64,000 bases of DNA from Tetracentron sinense (Eukaryota; Streptophyta; Magnoliopsida; Trochodendrales; Trochodendraceae), in the NCBI GenBank assembly GCA_015143295.1, contig CM026557.1, positions 30,134,965 through 30,198,964 on the forward strand, given 5' to 3'. Positions 48,701-60,311 of the stretch are shown in pieces. The stretch's first letter is position 1. Every line of letters begins with the position of its first letter. Both the position numbers and the translations under genes were made by a program. Under the pieces are notes generated by a model. That model saw only the letters and a program-made list of their open reading frames with translations, searched no databases and was not told where the DNA came from.

Positions 48701-50411
48701 CTACACTTCAGTTTGCCCTTCTTGGGGGACCCGTTCTCGTTTGAGGTGTTAAAATTCTTGGGAGGAATTACAGTGATTCCTCTGCAGAGTGCGTTTCTTC
48801 TGCAGAAAGTGCAAGTACTTTTCAACTTTACCTTAACCTTCTCTATATATCAAGCACAAGAGAATTTCAATGAGTTGAAGAACCAGTTGAAATCGGGGTT
48901 ACATCTAACTCCATATGAGGTTAGCTGTTTTAATCATTTCCTTGTCGTTCCATACTTCCATTTGAATGCATTCTTTTGCCAGCGGCAGCTCTATTCTTTA
49001 TCTGGTTTAATAATTGACCATATTGTAATATTTTAACCTGGCAGTTTCTTGTAACCTACTTTAGAAACGTTGAAATTAACACTATGCTTGTCATGATCTG
49101 GATTAGTTGGGACTATTTGGATCTTGCATTTCTGAAACTGAAGATCAAAATGATTGGGAAAACACTTTTCGTTGGCTGTGGCTTTTTAGATCATATGTGG
49201 GATGGAGGGGTGTTTACTGTCCACCAGAAAGGCGGGCTTTATTGAAACACAATTCAACCTCCTTTCTAGTAAGCTTGGGAAATACCCATCTTTCCCATAG
49301 TGCGAATTTCAATCACAGTAACTCTTTGTTTTGAGATGGTTTGGACATGGGAAAACCCATTTGAAATATATCGGTTCTTTGACAATCTTGGGACAGAATC
49401 TGATTGGTTTCATTTTGTGGATGCAGAATTTATACGTTAGGTTGACTAATTCACAAGGGTCAACAATTTCTCCCCCTACTACTGTTCAGGCCTCTGTCCT
49501 ATTGGCGATTGGGAATCTTCCTCCCTCACTGCCAAGGTTGAAGCAGTTGGCTCAAACCATCACAGGTTCTCCTGCAAGAAACCTAGGCCTCAATAACAGT
49601 GTGTTTGGTAGAGTTAAGCATGTTCGGCTCTCCTCTGTTCTGCAGCACTCCCTGCATAGTGGTGGCAGTAGTGACATATCTAGGTCACCCAGTCCATCTC
49701 CTCTGCCTCATCCCCACCATCGACATCATCACCATAGACATCATCACCACCATCCTCACCATCAGCACCATGGTGTCCATATCGCTCCCGGAAGTGCACC
49801 TGTACCTGTACCTGTACCTGTACCTGTACCTGTACCTGCACCTGCACCTGCACCTGCACCTGCACCTGCACCTGAGAATAGTTACAAGGCAAAGCCTCCT
49901 TCTGGTTGCCCAACTGGGTTCACAAAGAAGGCCAAGCGGCAGCCTCACTTTGTCCCTACGGTCTCACCTGTAACTTCTCCACATCATTCTGCTGACTCAC
50001 CATATATCCATGCAGACCCACCTGCACCTGCCTCACATCTTCATCCTACATCTACTCCTTTGCCAGCCGTAGTGTTTGCTCATGTTCATCCTCCGAGGAA
50101 GAGCCAAGCAGATGTATGGCCTCCTGATGTAACACCTTCAGTTTCACCATTCCCATCTTCATGTGAGTTTTCTTTTAATGATCTTATTTAGTGCTTAAAA
50201 TTTAAGTTTTTTTGTTAGCATACACATTTGGCAATTTGGTTGATTTAATCTGAATCCTGATAATGTTTTTTCTCCTCTTCTTTATGTATCTGTAACCATT
50301 TTTGACGTGCATTTGATACACAAATTTGCTTTTGCAGCTTCTGCAGGTCTTGGTAACCATGTTCAATGGGCATTTCCACTGTTTCTATCTCTTTTATTAC
50401 GTTTCCCGTGA
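42777..50411 (+). CDS. Plant-specific membrane-anchored His/Pro-rich protein, five exons
   Basis: Exons by GT-AG junctions and frame: 42777-42999, 48359-48471, 48548-48919, 49427-50162, 50338-50411; 1518 nt, 505 residues, no internal stop. Residues 36-59 form a transmembrane anchor (FRCVVALLFGAAVLLSAIFW), probably type II. Exons 2-4 encode a folded region with QLEYVIFEEIGVL and TTTVVFGVVPDAKYSS. Residues about 330-352 are a His cluster, followed by Pro-Val and Pro-Ala repeats encoded by a hexamer array and an extensin-like Pro/Ser tail. The last exon ends in a hydrophobic stretch (WAFPLFLSLLL), like a GPI signal or second anchor. I believe this is the DUF7036 family, of unknown function; that is recall, not a search. 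A secreted or wall-facing role is inference. It is the only apparently intact gene here. Confidence 0.85.
45130..45240. repeat. CT/CA microsatellite
   Basis: CTCTCT, CACACA and CTCCCT runs in the first intron of the host gene. Open frames across it are repeat artefacts. Confidence 0.9.
45749..47256 (-). mobile_element. 5'-truncated L1-type LINE in intron 1
   Basis: Minus-strand LINE 3' end. From 47256 leftward comes the ORF2 C-terminal region (LWSVRSILNVRHQTELKVIH, IGNGQSTRVSLDP), then the zinc-binding RVT domain (WHKLTWYTGNIPRHSFILWL, CLLCNGSHEDHSHIFALCPY) and, after a frame change near 46330, an RNase H domain (ITVNTDGALLPTHQGYGCTF, ending FVPRETNKAANFLSKFC). A 3' UTR and A-run (T-run on + at about 45749-45760) follow. 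EN and RT are absent, as is usual for 5' truncation. The last bases before the tail resemble the SINE tail at 53522. It is antisense to the host gene. Confidence 0.85.
47264..47424 (-). mobile_element. tRNA-derived SINE in intron 1, minus strand
   Basis: Minus-strand SINE starting AGGTGCCAGCTAGC with an A box (TAGCTTAGTTGGTAAAG) and a B box (GGAATCGAATCC), a body of about 70 bp, and an A-tail seen as a T-run at 47264-47272. Direct repeats ACTAAT lie at 47257-47262 and 47425-47430. It inserted at the truncated 5' edge of the LINE. Confidence 0.78.
49795..49874 (+). repeat. In-frame hexamer array coding Pro-Val / Pro-Ala
   Basis: Six TGTACC units followed by six TGCACC units inside exon 4, encoding alternating Pro-Val and Pro-Ala. 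The period is a multiple of three, so unit gain or loss keeps the frame. Confidence 0.92.
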
Positions 50412-51699
50412 CAGAGAAAGGGCAAAGAGTATTTGGTTTTAGTTAAATTACCTCTCAGTTTCCATTGACAAATGAGCTCTTTGGATTCAAAATGCAAAAA
50501 AGAGAATGGAGGAGCTCCACAAGTGGAAGCTATGCAAAAGGTGGCATCCGAGGGGATATATTTTGCTGTGCGTGTAAATATCAATTATAATTCCGGTGGT
50601 AGGTGTGGTATTTTCAGGTCAAAGCCACAGAGATGGCAGGCCTTTGATAACATGTGTATCTGCTGATGCTGTGTATGACTTCACTTCTGCAGAAATGTAA
50701 GAAAAAAATGTTACAACTTTGCCACAACAAGTGGGATCGTATTGTCCTTCGTTTCTTTTCTCCCACAAGTCTATCCTGCATGAATTTTGATTTCAAAGTC
50801 TCTCTCTCTCTTCTGTGTACTCAGCCTGGTCAGTTGAACATTATGAACCTCCTAATGCCCTCATGAGTGTTTTTTCTTTTTTCAGACAAGTGTTCTGTCT
50901 TTGTTATTGTATTTTAAACTGGCCTTCTGATCACTTGGCCCCTCTAGCACAGGTGGCGAGGTTTGGGGGTAGCTTTCCCATGGTGACATGGCAATAAGGA
51001 GGTTCCCTCATCATTTACTAGTCCACTAACCCTTACTACACGGTAAGAAGAGGCCTTCTACTCAGCTGGTTTGAAAACAAAAGAAAGGTGGTTCACTGTA
51101 TGGTTACAAGCAATTGAAGGATTTTTTTACCAATAAGATTCTTGATGACCCTTATTGTGGTCCAGGTGCGGTCTCTTCCCATCCTTTCCTATCTTACTAC
51201 CATGTCATTGGGTTGATTACCCATCTTGTAAGCGTGGCATTACATATATTGGACGAACCAAAGCCAAAGTTAAGACCTACAGTCCCAATTCGTGTGCGCT
51301 CAAGATTCTTCAAGATCTTTATATATAAACATCTTATAGAAAAATTCATCATAACAATCATCATTCCGCACTCCTCACTTGACCCGGACACTGCTTCACA
51401 TTCACATTTAGCGCAGGGAATGGGATACAAATACTAAGGTTGACCCCAATGTTGCGTACCAAACCTTTGAAATGGTTGACAATGATGTCATACACCTTTG
51501 ATCCTTTGTAGGCATATTTTTTTGAGGAGATTAACATTGCTACATGGCATGATCTCAAGAGAGTGGTCCCCACATGGAGATAAAATTAGATAAATTAATA
51601 TAAATTTCACCAAGAAAAACATATGCATCTTTAACAAAATGAACCTACAAGTCTCATAACATTTATCAAAAACTCACTTCATTATAAGTCTCTCAAGTT
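50412..51699 (+). other. Region downstream of the host gene
   Basis: Probable 3' UTR followed by unannotated sequence. I see no open frame with a recognisable domain, no RNA gene and no clear transposon ends. Confidence 0.4.
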
Positions 51700-53190
51700 G
51701 TGGAGTCGAACAATTTGTCAATATGGCACGTACTGAAGCACTGCCATTGTCCATGAAACTTTAAGGGTAACTTGAGGCTTCTCATCTTTAATTGAGATGA
51801 ATTCTTTGTTCTTGCTGCTTCTTTTCTTCTTTTCGGACTCTATCTCAGTGCTCAAACCTTCTAATGCATTTCTTTTTTGGGAACTTGATTTTCCAATTGA
51901 TGGATTGATGCATGCTTTGACTTCTTTCGCCATATCACATTGCATGTAAAACTTAGCATCAACGACATGACTCAACTTTAGAGAAAGGCTTTTTATCAGC
52001 TACCAGTTTTTTTTTTAACCATCTCGAAAAAACTTGAAGCATTGGTGAAGCCTAGTAGATGAATCCATGGTTGTTTAAGTATAATGTTTTAAGAGGTCTT
52101 GGCATCAATGACATGGAAAAGAGAACTAGAACATATTTTAAGAGATCGAGGAGAATCATGCCAATAATTCTTGGGAAATAGTTAACGTACCCATGAATCC
52201 TATTTCTAAACCTAAGGCATCCATCCATTGGTGGATGCCCCCCCTCTTAAATGCTCCCCACAGTTGAAGCCTTGAAACATTAGACGACTTTGAGAGAGTT
52301 CATCGGTTGTGATTCCAATTTCGTTCATAGCTCGAATAGGTAGGATATTTACAACAGACTCGCAATCAAAAAGAATGCATTTGATTTTTTGTTTGCGAGC
52401 ATACCAATCTACAAAGAACAGGTGATTGTGTGGCTTGAAGCCTAACATGTCTTCATCTTCTTAGTGATAGTTGTCATGCACGCAACACAAGAATCGTGTG
52501 ATCTTATGATCCTTTGACTTGCTCAACTTAGATGTGTAATGCTTTAGATTTGTGAGTGCAAGGACCATGGCTTGCCGAATTTTTGGCAAAGGCGTAGTGC
52601 ATCATATACATTTAATTTTTGGTACACTCAATCATACCACAAGGCAATGACTGAAGGCAAAGACAAGGAATACTCACACCACCCAAGCAAACACACACAC
52701 ACACACACATTTAATTGATTTGGAACCTTTTGTAGATGTGCTAAGACATCATGCTTGGTAGGATCTCAATGACCTACTACGTAGCATGCACTTCGTCTTT
52801 GACATCTAAGTATCTTCCTTCATCATGTGTTTAACATTGACACGATACTTATCAAGCCATTTCTTTGGCATGGACTCCTTTAGAGTAATAGGAACACAAG
52901 GTTCTTGTTCAAGAAGATCGTCAAGTACTTAGCTGTCTTTCTTTGGTAGTTGTATTCTTCCTTCTAGACATTTTATTTTTCTTAGACGCAACTGCTAGCC
53001 TTTGCGTTTTTTTTTATTTGGTAAGTTGAGGTTTTGGCAAATGTGGCTTGTGTTGCTTTCGCCTAGTAACGATATTCCAACCATTATTGTCAGAATCGAC
53101 ATTCTCGAATGGGTCCATATCTTCTTGTTCAAGTTTCCAATATGGTAGAAGACTTTCGAAAATCTAGACGTGGTCAACCATATTCTATTA
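51700..53190 (-). pseudogene. Eroded Ty3/gypsy gag-protease fragment, minus strand
   Basis: The clearest part (52570-52215, minus strand) reads RQAMVLALTNLKHYTSKLSK, then after one TAA MLGFKPHNHLFFVDWYARKQ, and then a retroviral-protease-like core (CILFDCESVVNILPIRAMNE, DELSQSRLMFQGFN). The usual active-site Asp-x-Gly is degraded to DCES. Further upstream on the minus strand a weaker match (VPITLKESMPKKW, near 52880) fits the linker before protease. A Lys/Ser-rich piece at 51975-51718 lies beyond. No LTR or primer site is seen; the lineage within gypsy is unclear. An (AC)n run lies at 52688-52708. Confidence 0.6.
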
Positions 53191-53521
53191 TGATTGGGTC
53201 CAATGACTGAAACTTAAGAGTATATATTAGAGAATGCAACGGACTTGAGAAAAACACGGCAAGTCTTTAGCTGACTTTTAGGAACTGTAAAAGATCCAAA
53301 GGCAATAGAGGCTAAATTTGAAGTTACAACATTGTCATCTCCATCGAAGAGGATCTTTCATTGTCATGTCAATCCCATAATCTTTTTTTTTTTCGGAACA
53401 AAACATTTTTCAATGGGTGGCTAACCACCGAATGATACCTATAATATTTTAGATCGTCTACCTGGTCGGTCTCCATAAGGCTTTGTGGCTCTGGTAATTC
53501 AATCATTTTATTTGTGAGAAG

Positions 53522-53644
53522 TTTTTTTTTCTTGGAAGGTAAACTGGGGTTAGGCAGACCTCTACCAGAGAAATATAGGCAGGATTCGATCCCAAGTCCC
53601 TGGTATGACACCAAGAGACTTACCAACTGAGCTAGCTGACACCT
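53522..53644 (-). mobile_element. tRNA-derived SINE, 123 bp, minus strand
   Basis: Starts AGGTGTCAGCTAGCTCAG at 53644. It has an A box (TAGCTCAGTTGGTAAG), a B box (GGGATCGAATCC), a short body with GGTCTGCCTAACCCCAG and an A-tail. It is flanked by the 12-bp duplication ATTTG-T/C-GAGAAG at 53510-53521 and 53645-53656, with one mismatch. It is close to the intron-1 SINE in the head and differs in the body. Confidence 0.88.
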
Positions 53645-53656
53645 ATTTGCGAGAAG

Positions 53657-54213
53657 TTGGTCAAGCATTCTCAAGACATCAGAATTGGAATGAGTACTCA
53701 TTTTCTTGCATTTCTTTTAAGGTGCACCTCTTCCTTATTGGTCTTCAAAAGACCCATTTCTATTTTCTTAATTTTTTTCCCCGTAAGTTTTGCAGATATA
53801 TATAATATTAACATCTATAGACTCTTTAGCACCAGATTTAGAAGATGGTTTGCCCCATTTCTGATTGTATGGTCTATCCTTATTTTTTCGAGAATCTCAG
53901 GTTAGGTGGATCCTAATTTCCATTAGTCGCTATGCTCAACTCCCTGTAATGAATATGTGTGGATACACATTTCGTGACAATTAAGAAACCATCATGCAGA
54001 CTGTGCGCCTTGTGCTGTAGAAACAATTAAGAAACTATCATTCTATTTTATCTTAGTTGTCAATAGAACCAAGCTTAAGGTCAGTATACTAGTCAAATAC
54101 ATTTCCTTTAATCTCGCACAAAAACTGCTTGATCAAGAGATTGCTATCAGTACATTGTTACACATCTTCATGAAGTGGGCCACGTGTAGATTATTCAGTA
54201 CTAAGGGTTAGTG
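53657..54213. other. Unannotated spacer
   Basis: Includes the right SINE duplication (53645-53656) at its edge. No domain-bearing frame, RNA gene or repeat end was recognised. It ends at the left target duplication of the next LINE. Confidence 0.45.
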
Positions 54214-54224
54214 AATCTTAACCA

Positions 54225-57200
54225 CCTTTTAGTTGTGGTGGAGCCGGTTGGTCTGTCAGGGGCCTGGGGGGTCTTCCGGCAGGAAGATGATGATATTCAG
54301 GTTTTTTTCTCAAGCAAGACTTTAATTGAGGTAGGCATACCTGTTAGTCGTGGTCTTCAGGATTGGATGATATCTCTGGTCTACGCGCGCCTCCCCCCCC
54401 CCCAATAGCAGTGGATATGGATAGGAAACGACTTTGGGAAGAGATGGGCAGGGTGGGGAGATTAGAAATACCCCATGGGTGTGTGTTGGGGATTTTAAAG
54501 AAATTTTGGATGTTGCCAAAAAAGAAGGTGGAAGAATTAGGGAGGACTTTCAGATTCGGCCATTTGCAGAAATGATGTCTCAGACAATGTTGATAGATTT
54601 GAGATTTCAGGGTCCTCGATTCACTTGGAATAACCGACGTGCGGGAAGTGAATTTATCCAGTGCATATTAGATAGGTGTCTGGCTAATTTAGAATGGCAA
54701 ACTCTTTTTCCTAATGCTGGGGTCCTTCACCTAGATGCAATCAAATCAGACCATCACCCGATTCTTCTTCTTTGGGATCAAAGTCCTCCGAGAAATGGTC
54801 CTTTTCATTTTGAAGCTATGTGGACTTGGCATGGAGGTTGTCGAAATGTTGTGCCTAAGGTTTGGGTGCAACAGTATTACGGCTCTCCGATGTTTAAGCT
54901 TTGTAAGAATATTGCGAAGTGTAGAGAGGCTTTCCACCAGTGGAATAAAAACACTTTTGGTTTCCTTTCTGGGAGAATTAGAGATCTCAAGGATAAATTG
55001 AAGGCTATCCAGTCTTCCCCTCTCCGTGCTACTTTGATTGACAGGGAGAGAAGACTTCAAAGAGAATTATAGCATACCTACCATCAAGAAGAGACCATGT
55101 GGCGCCAGCAATCCCGCACTCAATGGTTGAAAAGTGGTGATCAGAACACCAAATTCTTTCATATGACGACCATACATAGAAGTGACGACCATACATAGAA
55201 GAAGTAAAAATGTTATCCTTAGCCTTCAGTGGGCTGATGGGTCTTGGGCTCGTACCTCTACAGAGATTGATGGTTTGATTCTTGGGCATTTCCATTGTCT
55301 CTTTTCTACTAGTAATCCGCTTATTGTTGATTCAAATTTAGCAGGCATAAATTCTCGAGTATTTGAGGAAGCAAACAGTTTTTTGGTTCGGGAGTTAATA
55401 AAAGATGAAGCAAGCATGCTTTCAGCTCGGTCCCACAAAAGCCCCAGGACCCAACGGTATGTCTGCCATTTTTTTTCACCATAACTGGGAGATTGTTGGA
55501 GATCATTTATGCAGTGCTGTCTTGAGCTTTCTCAATGGTGGTTTTATCCTTCGCCCGATGAATCATACATTCATTTCCCTTATCCCAAAGGTCAGCTCCA
55601 GAATCAGTTAATCAATTTCGTCCAATCAGTCTTTGTAATGTATGTTATAAGGTCGCAGCCAAGGTTCTAGCTAATCGATTAAAGACTATCCTTGATCAAT
55701 CAAGCTCAGTTGGCTTTCATTCTGGGGAGGAAAATCACAAATAATGTGCTGATCGCCCATGAGGTTTCTCATTACCTAAATCGACAGCGCTCGGGAACTC
55801 GGTACTTAATGGTGGCTAAATTAGATATGTCTAAAGCTTATGATCGAATTAAATGAGATTTTGTAATGCAAGTGATGAGAAAGATGATATTTTGCTCAAG
55901 GTGGATCCAATTAATTCTTCAATGTATTTCATCGGTTTCATATGAGATCCTTATTAATGGTGAGCCTAAGGGGTTTTCGTCAGGGGGACCCATTATCCCC
56001 TTACCTCTTTATTCTATGCTAGAAAGCACTATCAGCCTTGGTGGCTGCAGCAGAAAGAGATCACCGTCATTCAGGAATCAAGCTTGTGAGAACATCCCCT
56101 ACTCTTACCCATTTGTTATTTGCACATGATAGCTTGATTTTCCTAAAGGCGGATTTAGTGGAAGTTGCATTTTTGAATGAGATATTGGCTCATTATAGTC
56201 GGATTCTTGGGCAAGTGATAAATTTTTCTAAATCCAGTATCTCTTTTAGCAATACCCCGTGGCATTTTCAGAGATTACTTGCGGCCCATCTTCAAATGAG
56301 GTGATCGGATAGTACCGAGATATATCTAGGCCTTCCCTCTATAGCGGGTAGAAATAAATCTCAATCTTTTGCCGACATAAAGCGTAGATCTCATAAACGA
56401 ATGCATGGTTGGAAGAAATTTTTTTAACTCAAGCGGGAAGAGGGGTTCTTATCAAATCTGTGATACAAGCCCTTCCTAGTTATGCGATGAGCTGTTTTCT
56501 TTTCCCATCGAAGACCATAATAGAAATGAACTCTTTGCCTGCAAATTTCTGATGGGGTCAATTGCAGGGAGAGTATAAAATACATTGGATGAGTTGGAAG
56601 CAGTTATGCTGTGCTGTGCTAAAGGCGAAGGTGGTATGGGTTTTAGGGACTTGGGTCTATTTAACAAGGCTCTTTTGGCTAGCAGAGCTGGAAGATCTAG
56701 CAGAGCTGGAATCTTCTCAAATCTCCTCATTCTTTGATGGCACAAGTATTTCAAAGCCTGTACTATCCAACATGTTCCTTCCTTGAGGCTCAATTGGGAT
56801 ACCGGGCTTCGTGGGGTTGAAAGAGTATTTTGGCGGGACACGGTGTGCTTCAAAAGGGTCTTAGATGGCAGGTGGGAAATGGTCAGTCAATCCAGATGTG
56901 GTCAGCTCCATGGATTCCGGACTCACCAAACTTTAAAAAAAATTCTCCTATTCGAGATGGTGAGGCAACGACCACGGTGAGTTCACTTATTGATAATCAA
57001 ACTAATTCTTGGCGCCTTCTAGAGATACATGATAGGTATTCAGAGCTGGAATCCCAAGCCATTATAAAAATCCCATTCAGTATTCGTGGAGCTCCCGATC
57101 TTCTTATTTGGCATCATTCCAAGTGGGGGATTTTGTTTGTGAAATCAACCTTTCATGTTTTGGAAAAGGATCAGAGGAATCAAGCTAATAGCTCAAGCCC

Positions 57201-58236
57201 TTCTTCCCCTTTGGTTAGCAATTAAGTTAGGAAGCATACTTGGAAGCTTCCAATTCCTCCAAAATTCCAAAATCTGATTTGGAGGGGTTGTTGGAATGCC
57301 ATAGCAGTGGCTAAAATCTGCAAAAGCGCCGAGTCCAAGTTGATCTGATGTGTCTTCTATGCCATGAAGATGGTGAATCTGTTACCCGTTTGTTTCTCCA
57401 TTGCCCTTTTGCTCGAGCTACTTGGTTGGCTTTATCTTTCCCTTGGAGGTGGAAATCAAATAATTTGGTTGATTTGTATCGTGGTGGTCCTCTTGGTCGT
57501 TGAAACCTTGTTTTAGAGTAGAAAATTATAGGATGGGTGTGAGAATGGGTACAGCTCTTTTGGTCATCTGGCTTGCCCGTAATGAAGTGGTTTTCTCTCA
57601 TACTGAAGCTGATCCCAGAAGAACTGTGGCTTGGGCCGAAAGATTGGCTACTGAGATTATGAACCCAACTGAGTCATATCTCAGTCAAAGGCCTATTTAT
57701 CTTGAGTAGACCCAAGAGTCTATTACTTTTCAATGGCATGCTCTAGATGGTGGTTTTTTGAAGATCAACTGTGATGGGGCTTCTCATGACTTCGATGGAG
57801 CAGTAATTGGTATTGTAGTAAGGGACCATAGGGCTGTGGTGCTTAATCGAGTTTCTAAGACTATCCAAGCGAGTACCCCTTTTGTATATGAGGCCTTCGC
57901 TATAAGGGAAAGCTTGGAATTGGTTATTCGGCAAGGATGTGATCAGCTTTCCATTGAAAGCGATTCCCAAGTTTTGGTAAAAGCTATTAACACGGCTCCT
58001 TCTCATCAGTTATGGAGGTTCATCCGATCATTAAGGATATTTTATCTCTCTTAAACCTTCTCTCAATAGTGAGAGTAGTGTTTATTCGCAGGCAGGCAAA
58101 TTCAGCTCATAGTCAGGCCCAAAACGCTTTTCGCCCGCTCAGATTGGAAAGGAGTGTAGGGATTGTTGAAAGGGTAAGGGGTCAACCGATCCCTTTCAAC
58201 CCGGGAATCCTGGATGTGGTTGGGGATGGTTCTTAG
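54225..58236 (+). pseudogene. LINE ORF2: partial endonuclease, RT, RNase H, broken
   Basis: Endonuclease C-terminal half: VCVGDFKEILDVAKKEGGRI, FTWNNRR and IKSDHHPILL (54434-55072). RT follows with KAPGPNGMSAIFFHHNWEIV (about 55435), [20 protein letters not shown] (about 55617) and a catalytic box that reads LLFAHDSLIF (about 56115), where the first Asp of the usual FADD is His. The zinc-binding region at 56830-57420 includes MWSAPWIPDSPNFKKNSP. RNase H (57752-58236) has KINCDGASHDFDGAVIG and ESDSQVLV. Multiple stops and frame changes, plus the His change, mean no active enzyme. Confidence 0.86.
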
Positions 58237-58301
58237 TGGTCTTTTCTCTATTCCTTGGTCAGTTGTTTAGGTTTCCTATTGTCGTTACCAACAAAAAAAA
58301 A
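54225..58301 (+). mobile_element. 5'-truncated L1-type LINE, plus strand
   Basis: Flanked by the 11-bp duplication AATCTTAACCA at 54214-54224 and 58302-58312, the right copy following an A-run (58293-58301). The element begins inside the endonuclease and runs through RT, the zinc-binding domain and RNase H to a short 3' UTR. A 4.1-kb length, 5' truncation, A-tail and a long variable duplication are the hallmarks of L1-type target-primed insertion. Confidence 0.93.
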
Positions 58302-58312
58302 AATCTTAACCA

Positions 58313-58900
58313 GTTATAAGGATCACGTGTTCACCTGTAGGTGGGATTGAAGTTGAATTGCGATTGGCTGTCATTCGATCTCATGTGATTTGATCTCAAC
58401 AATGACAGTGAAAAGACCCCCCCCCCCCCCCCCCCCCCCAACCTGACTTGAACCGTGTGTAAACAGACTGAATTAAAGGAAAGCTTCTTAATGCTTGTTA
58501 ACTATACTTTACTTAACAAATTAGTCCTACCAAAAAAAAAAAAAAAAAATTATACTTTACTGGGATACGTGTTAGTATGGCAAGCCACCGATTTTTTTTG
58601 GTAGATGGCAAACAACCGGTTGGACGATGCTACATAACCGTAGAGGATCCCAAGTGAATCTAATATGGAATCCTTTAGCCCAAAGCTTGGCCATTGGTGG
58701 TGCGTGTAGTCCACCACTCGTTTGAATCAAGTCCCGAGTGGTTTTGATGGTTCAGATATCCACAACCGTTTGCTAACCTAGAACAGATACCAGCCATACT
58801 AAGGGGGTTGGCGGCCTAACCGTATATAGTAGACCCTCTTGTAATTAAAAACATTGGCGGAAAGAAATTATATTAATTATAAGAGAATATTATAAGATAA
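58313..58900. other. Unannotated spacer with homopolymers
   Basis: A 23-C run at 58417-58439 and an A-run at 58532-58548 are the only features seen. No gene was recognised. A 58900 / T 59280 flank the Helitron. Confidence 0.5.
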
Positions 58901-59279
58901 TCTTTACTATTATAATGCGAGAGGCAGCCGAAGATGATTTTTCCGAAATTCCCATACTACCCATATATAAAAACAAAACTTTGATTAAATACTTGCTTTA
59001 ATTTCCAAACTACCCCTTGCCTTTGATTTAATTTCGAAACTACCTTGCTCATCTATCTATTTTGAATCACAGTCAATCGCACACGCGCGGGTTAACACGT
59101 GACCCTTTTAACTCCTATTAATTGTGGTTAACTCCTTCCCCTCGCTCATACGTGCATCGCACGTGCCACTAGCGAGTTTAATCGCACCCGCGGGTCAGCA
59201 CGTGTCCCTTTTAACTCCTATTAACTGTGGTTAATTCTTTCCCCTCGCTCTTACGTGCATCGCACGTGCCACCCGCTAG
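58901..59279 (+). mobile_element. Non-autonomous Helitron, 379 bp
   Basis: Begins TCTTTACTATTATAATGCGAG after an A at 58900 and ends CTAG at 59276-59279 before a T, as Helitrons insert between A and T. The 3' end has the expected hairpin, ACGTGC-ATC-GCACGT (59253-59267), shortly before CTAG. A second, complete 3' end (hairpin 59150-59164, CTAG 59169-59172) lies 107 bp upstream, inside a tandem duplication. No coding sequence. Confidence 0.82.
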
Positions 59280-59280
59280 T

Positions 59281-59713
59281 ATTATAAATAAGAATCACTA
59301 TATTGGTTCATGAAAAGTTTTATTCTCTGTTTAATAAATTTAACCCTCTTTTCAAAGAGAAGAAGAAACATTTTGGGAAGAGACAATTTCTTTTGAACTT
59401 TTTTTTTGTGAGATTCTCTCTTTAACTTTTGTTAATTATTTTAAAGTCCTCATACAATAATTTTTTTTTTGTGTTTTCTTTCTAAAATTTTATACTATAT
59501 ATGATAATTTATTATACATAGCCAAAAATACCTAAAATAATTTCATCTCTGTCTCTTCCTGAAACCTAAACCATCATAAAGTGTTTATAAGATTCATATA
59601 ACTATATATTAATATAGTATAAAAACTCTCTTATAATTAATAATATATTATAACTTTCTTAAAAAATTATTAAATAGCAAGTATAAGAGATTATTAATTA
59701 TAAACTATAGAAC
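59281..59713. other. AT-rich unannotated spacer
   Basis: T-runs and TTATAATTAATA words; no gene, RNA or transposon end recognised. Confidence 0.5.
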
Positions 59714-59716
59714 CAA

Positions 59717-60311
59717 GGTGGTGTTTGGTAACACTAGTCTTAAAAGAAGTGCTTATTAGAAAATTATGCTTAGGTGGCGTTTGTTAACACTAGTCTAAAA
59801 AGAAGTGCTTATTTGAAAATTATGCTTAGTTGGACTTTAGATTGTTAAGTTGAAGGTTAATTGCATGTTTACATTTTAGAGATTTTAGGGGTAAGAACCT
59901 CTACTTTAAAAAGTAGCTCCATACCTACTTTTTAAAGTAGAGGTTTTAACTCCTAAAATCTCTAAAATGGAGACATGCAATCAACATTTAACTTAACAAT
60001 CTAAAGTCCAACTAAGCATAATTTTCAAATAAGGGCTTCTTTTTAAACTAGTGTTAACAAACGCCACCTTAGTTGGACTTTAGATTGTTAAGTTGAAGGT
60101 TAATTGCATGGCTATATTTTAAAGATTTTAGAGATAAAAACCTCTACTTTAAAAAGTACCTATGGAGTTACTTTTTAAAGAAATGCTTTTTACCCCTAAA
60201 ATCTCTAAAACGTAGTCATGCAATTAACATTCAACTTAACAATCTAAAGTCCAACTAAGCATAATTTTCAAATAAACACTTCTTTTTAGACTAGTGTTAC
60301 CAAACGCCACC
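59717..60311. mobile_element. Outer Tourist-like MITE, interrupted by a relative
   Basis: Ends GGTGGTGTTTGGTAACACTAG (59717) and its near inverse CTAGTGTTACCAAACGCCACC (to 60311), flanked by CAA at 59714-59716 and 60312-60314. Without the inner copy it is about 300 bp, mostly a long inverted repeat. The 3-bp duplication and GGTGGCGTTTG ends suggest the PIF/Harbinger superfamily. Confidence 0.75.
59774..60068. mobile_element. Inner Tourist-like MITE, 295 bp
   Basis: Near-perfect foldback: GGTGGCGTTTGTTAACAC at 59774 and GTGTTAACAAACGCCACC ending at 60068, with long inner arms (GCATAATTTTCAAATAAG and its complement). Flanked by TTA at 59771-59773 and 60069-60071, the classic PIF/Harbinger duplication. 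It sits in the arm of another copy of the same family. Confidence 0.85.

Noticed and set aside
49680..49948. Long antisense frames opposite exon 4 of the host gene.
   Set aside because: They arise from the hexamer array and His-codon repeats and read as Gln-Val / Arg-Cys repeats; the sense frame has correct splice junctions and anchors.
53575..53644. tRNA-like sequence with A and B boxes (also at 47355-47424).
   Set aside because: It is followed by a SINE body, an A-tail and flanking duplications, and does not fold as a complete tRNA; it is a SINE head.
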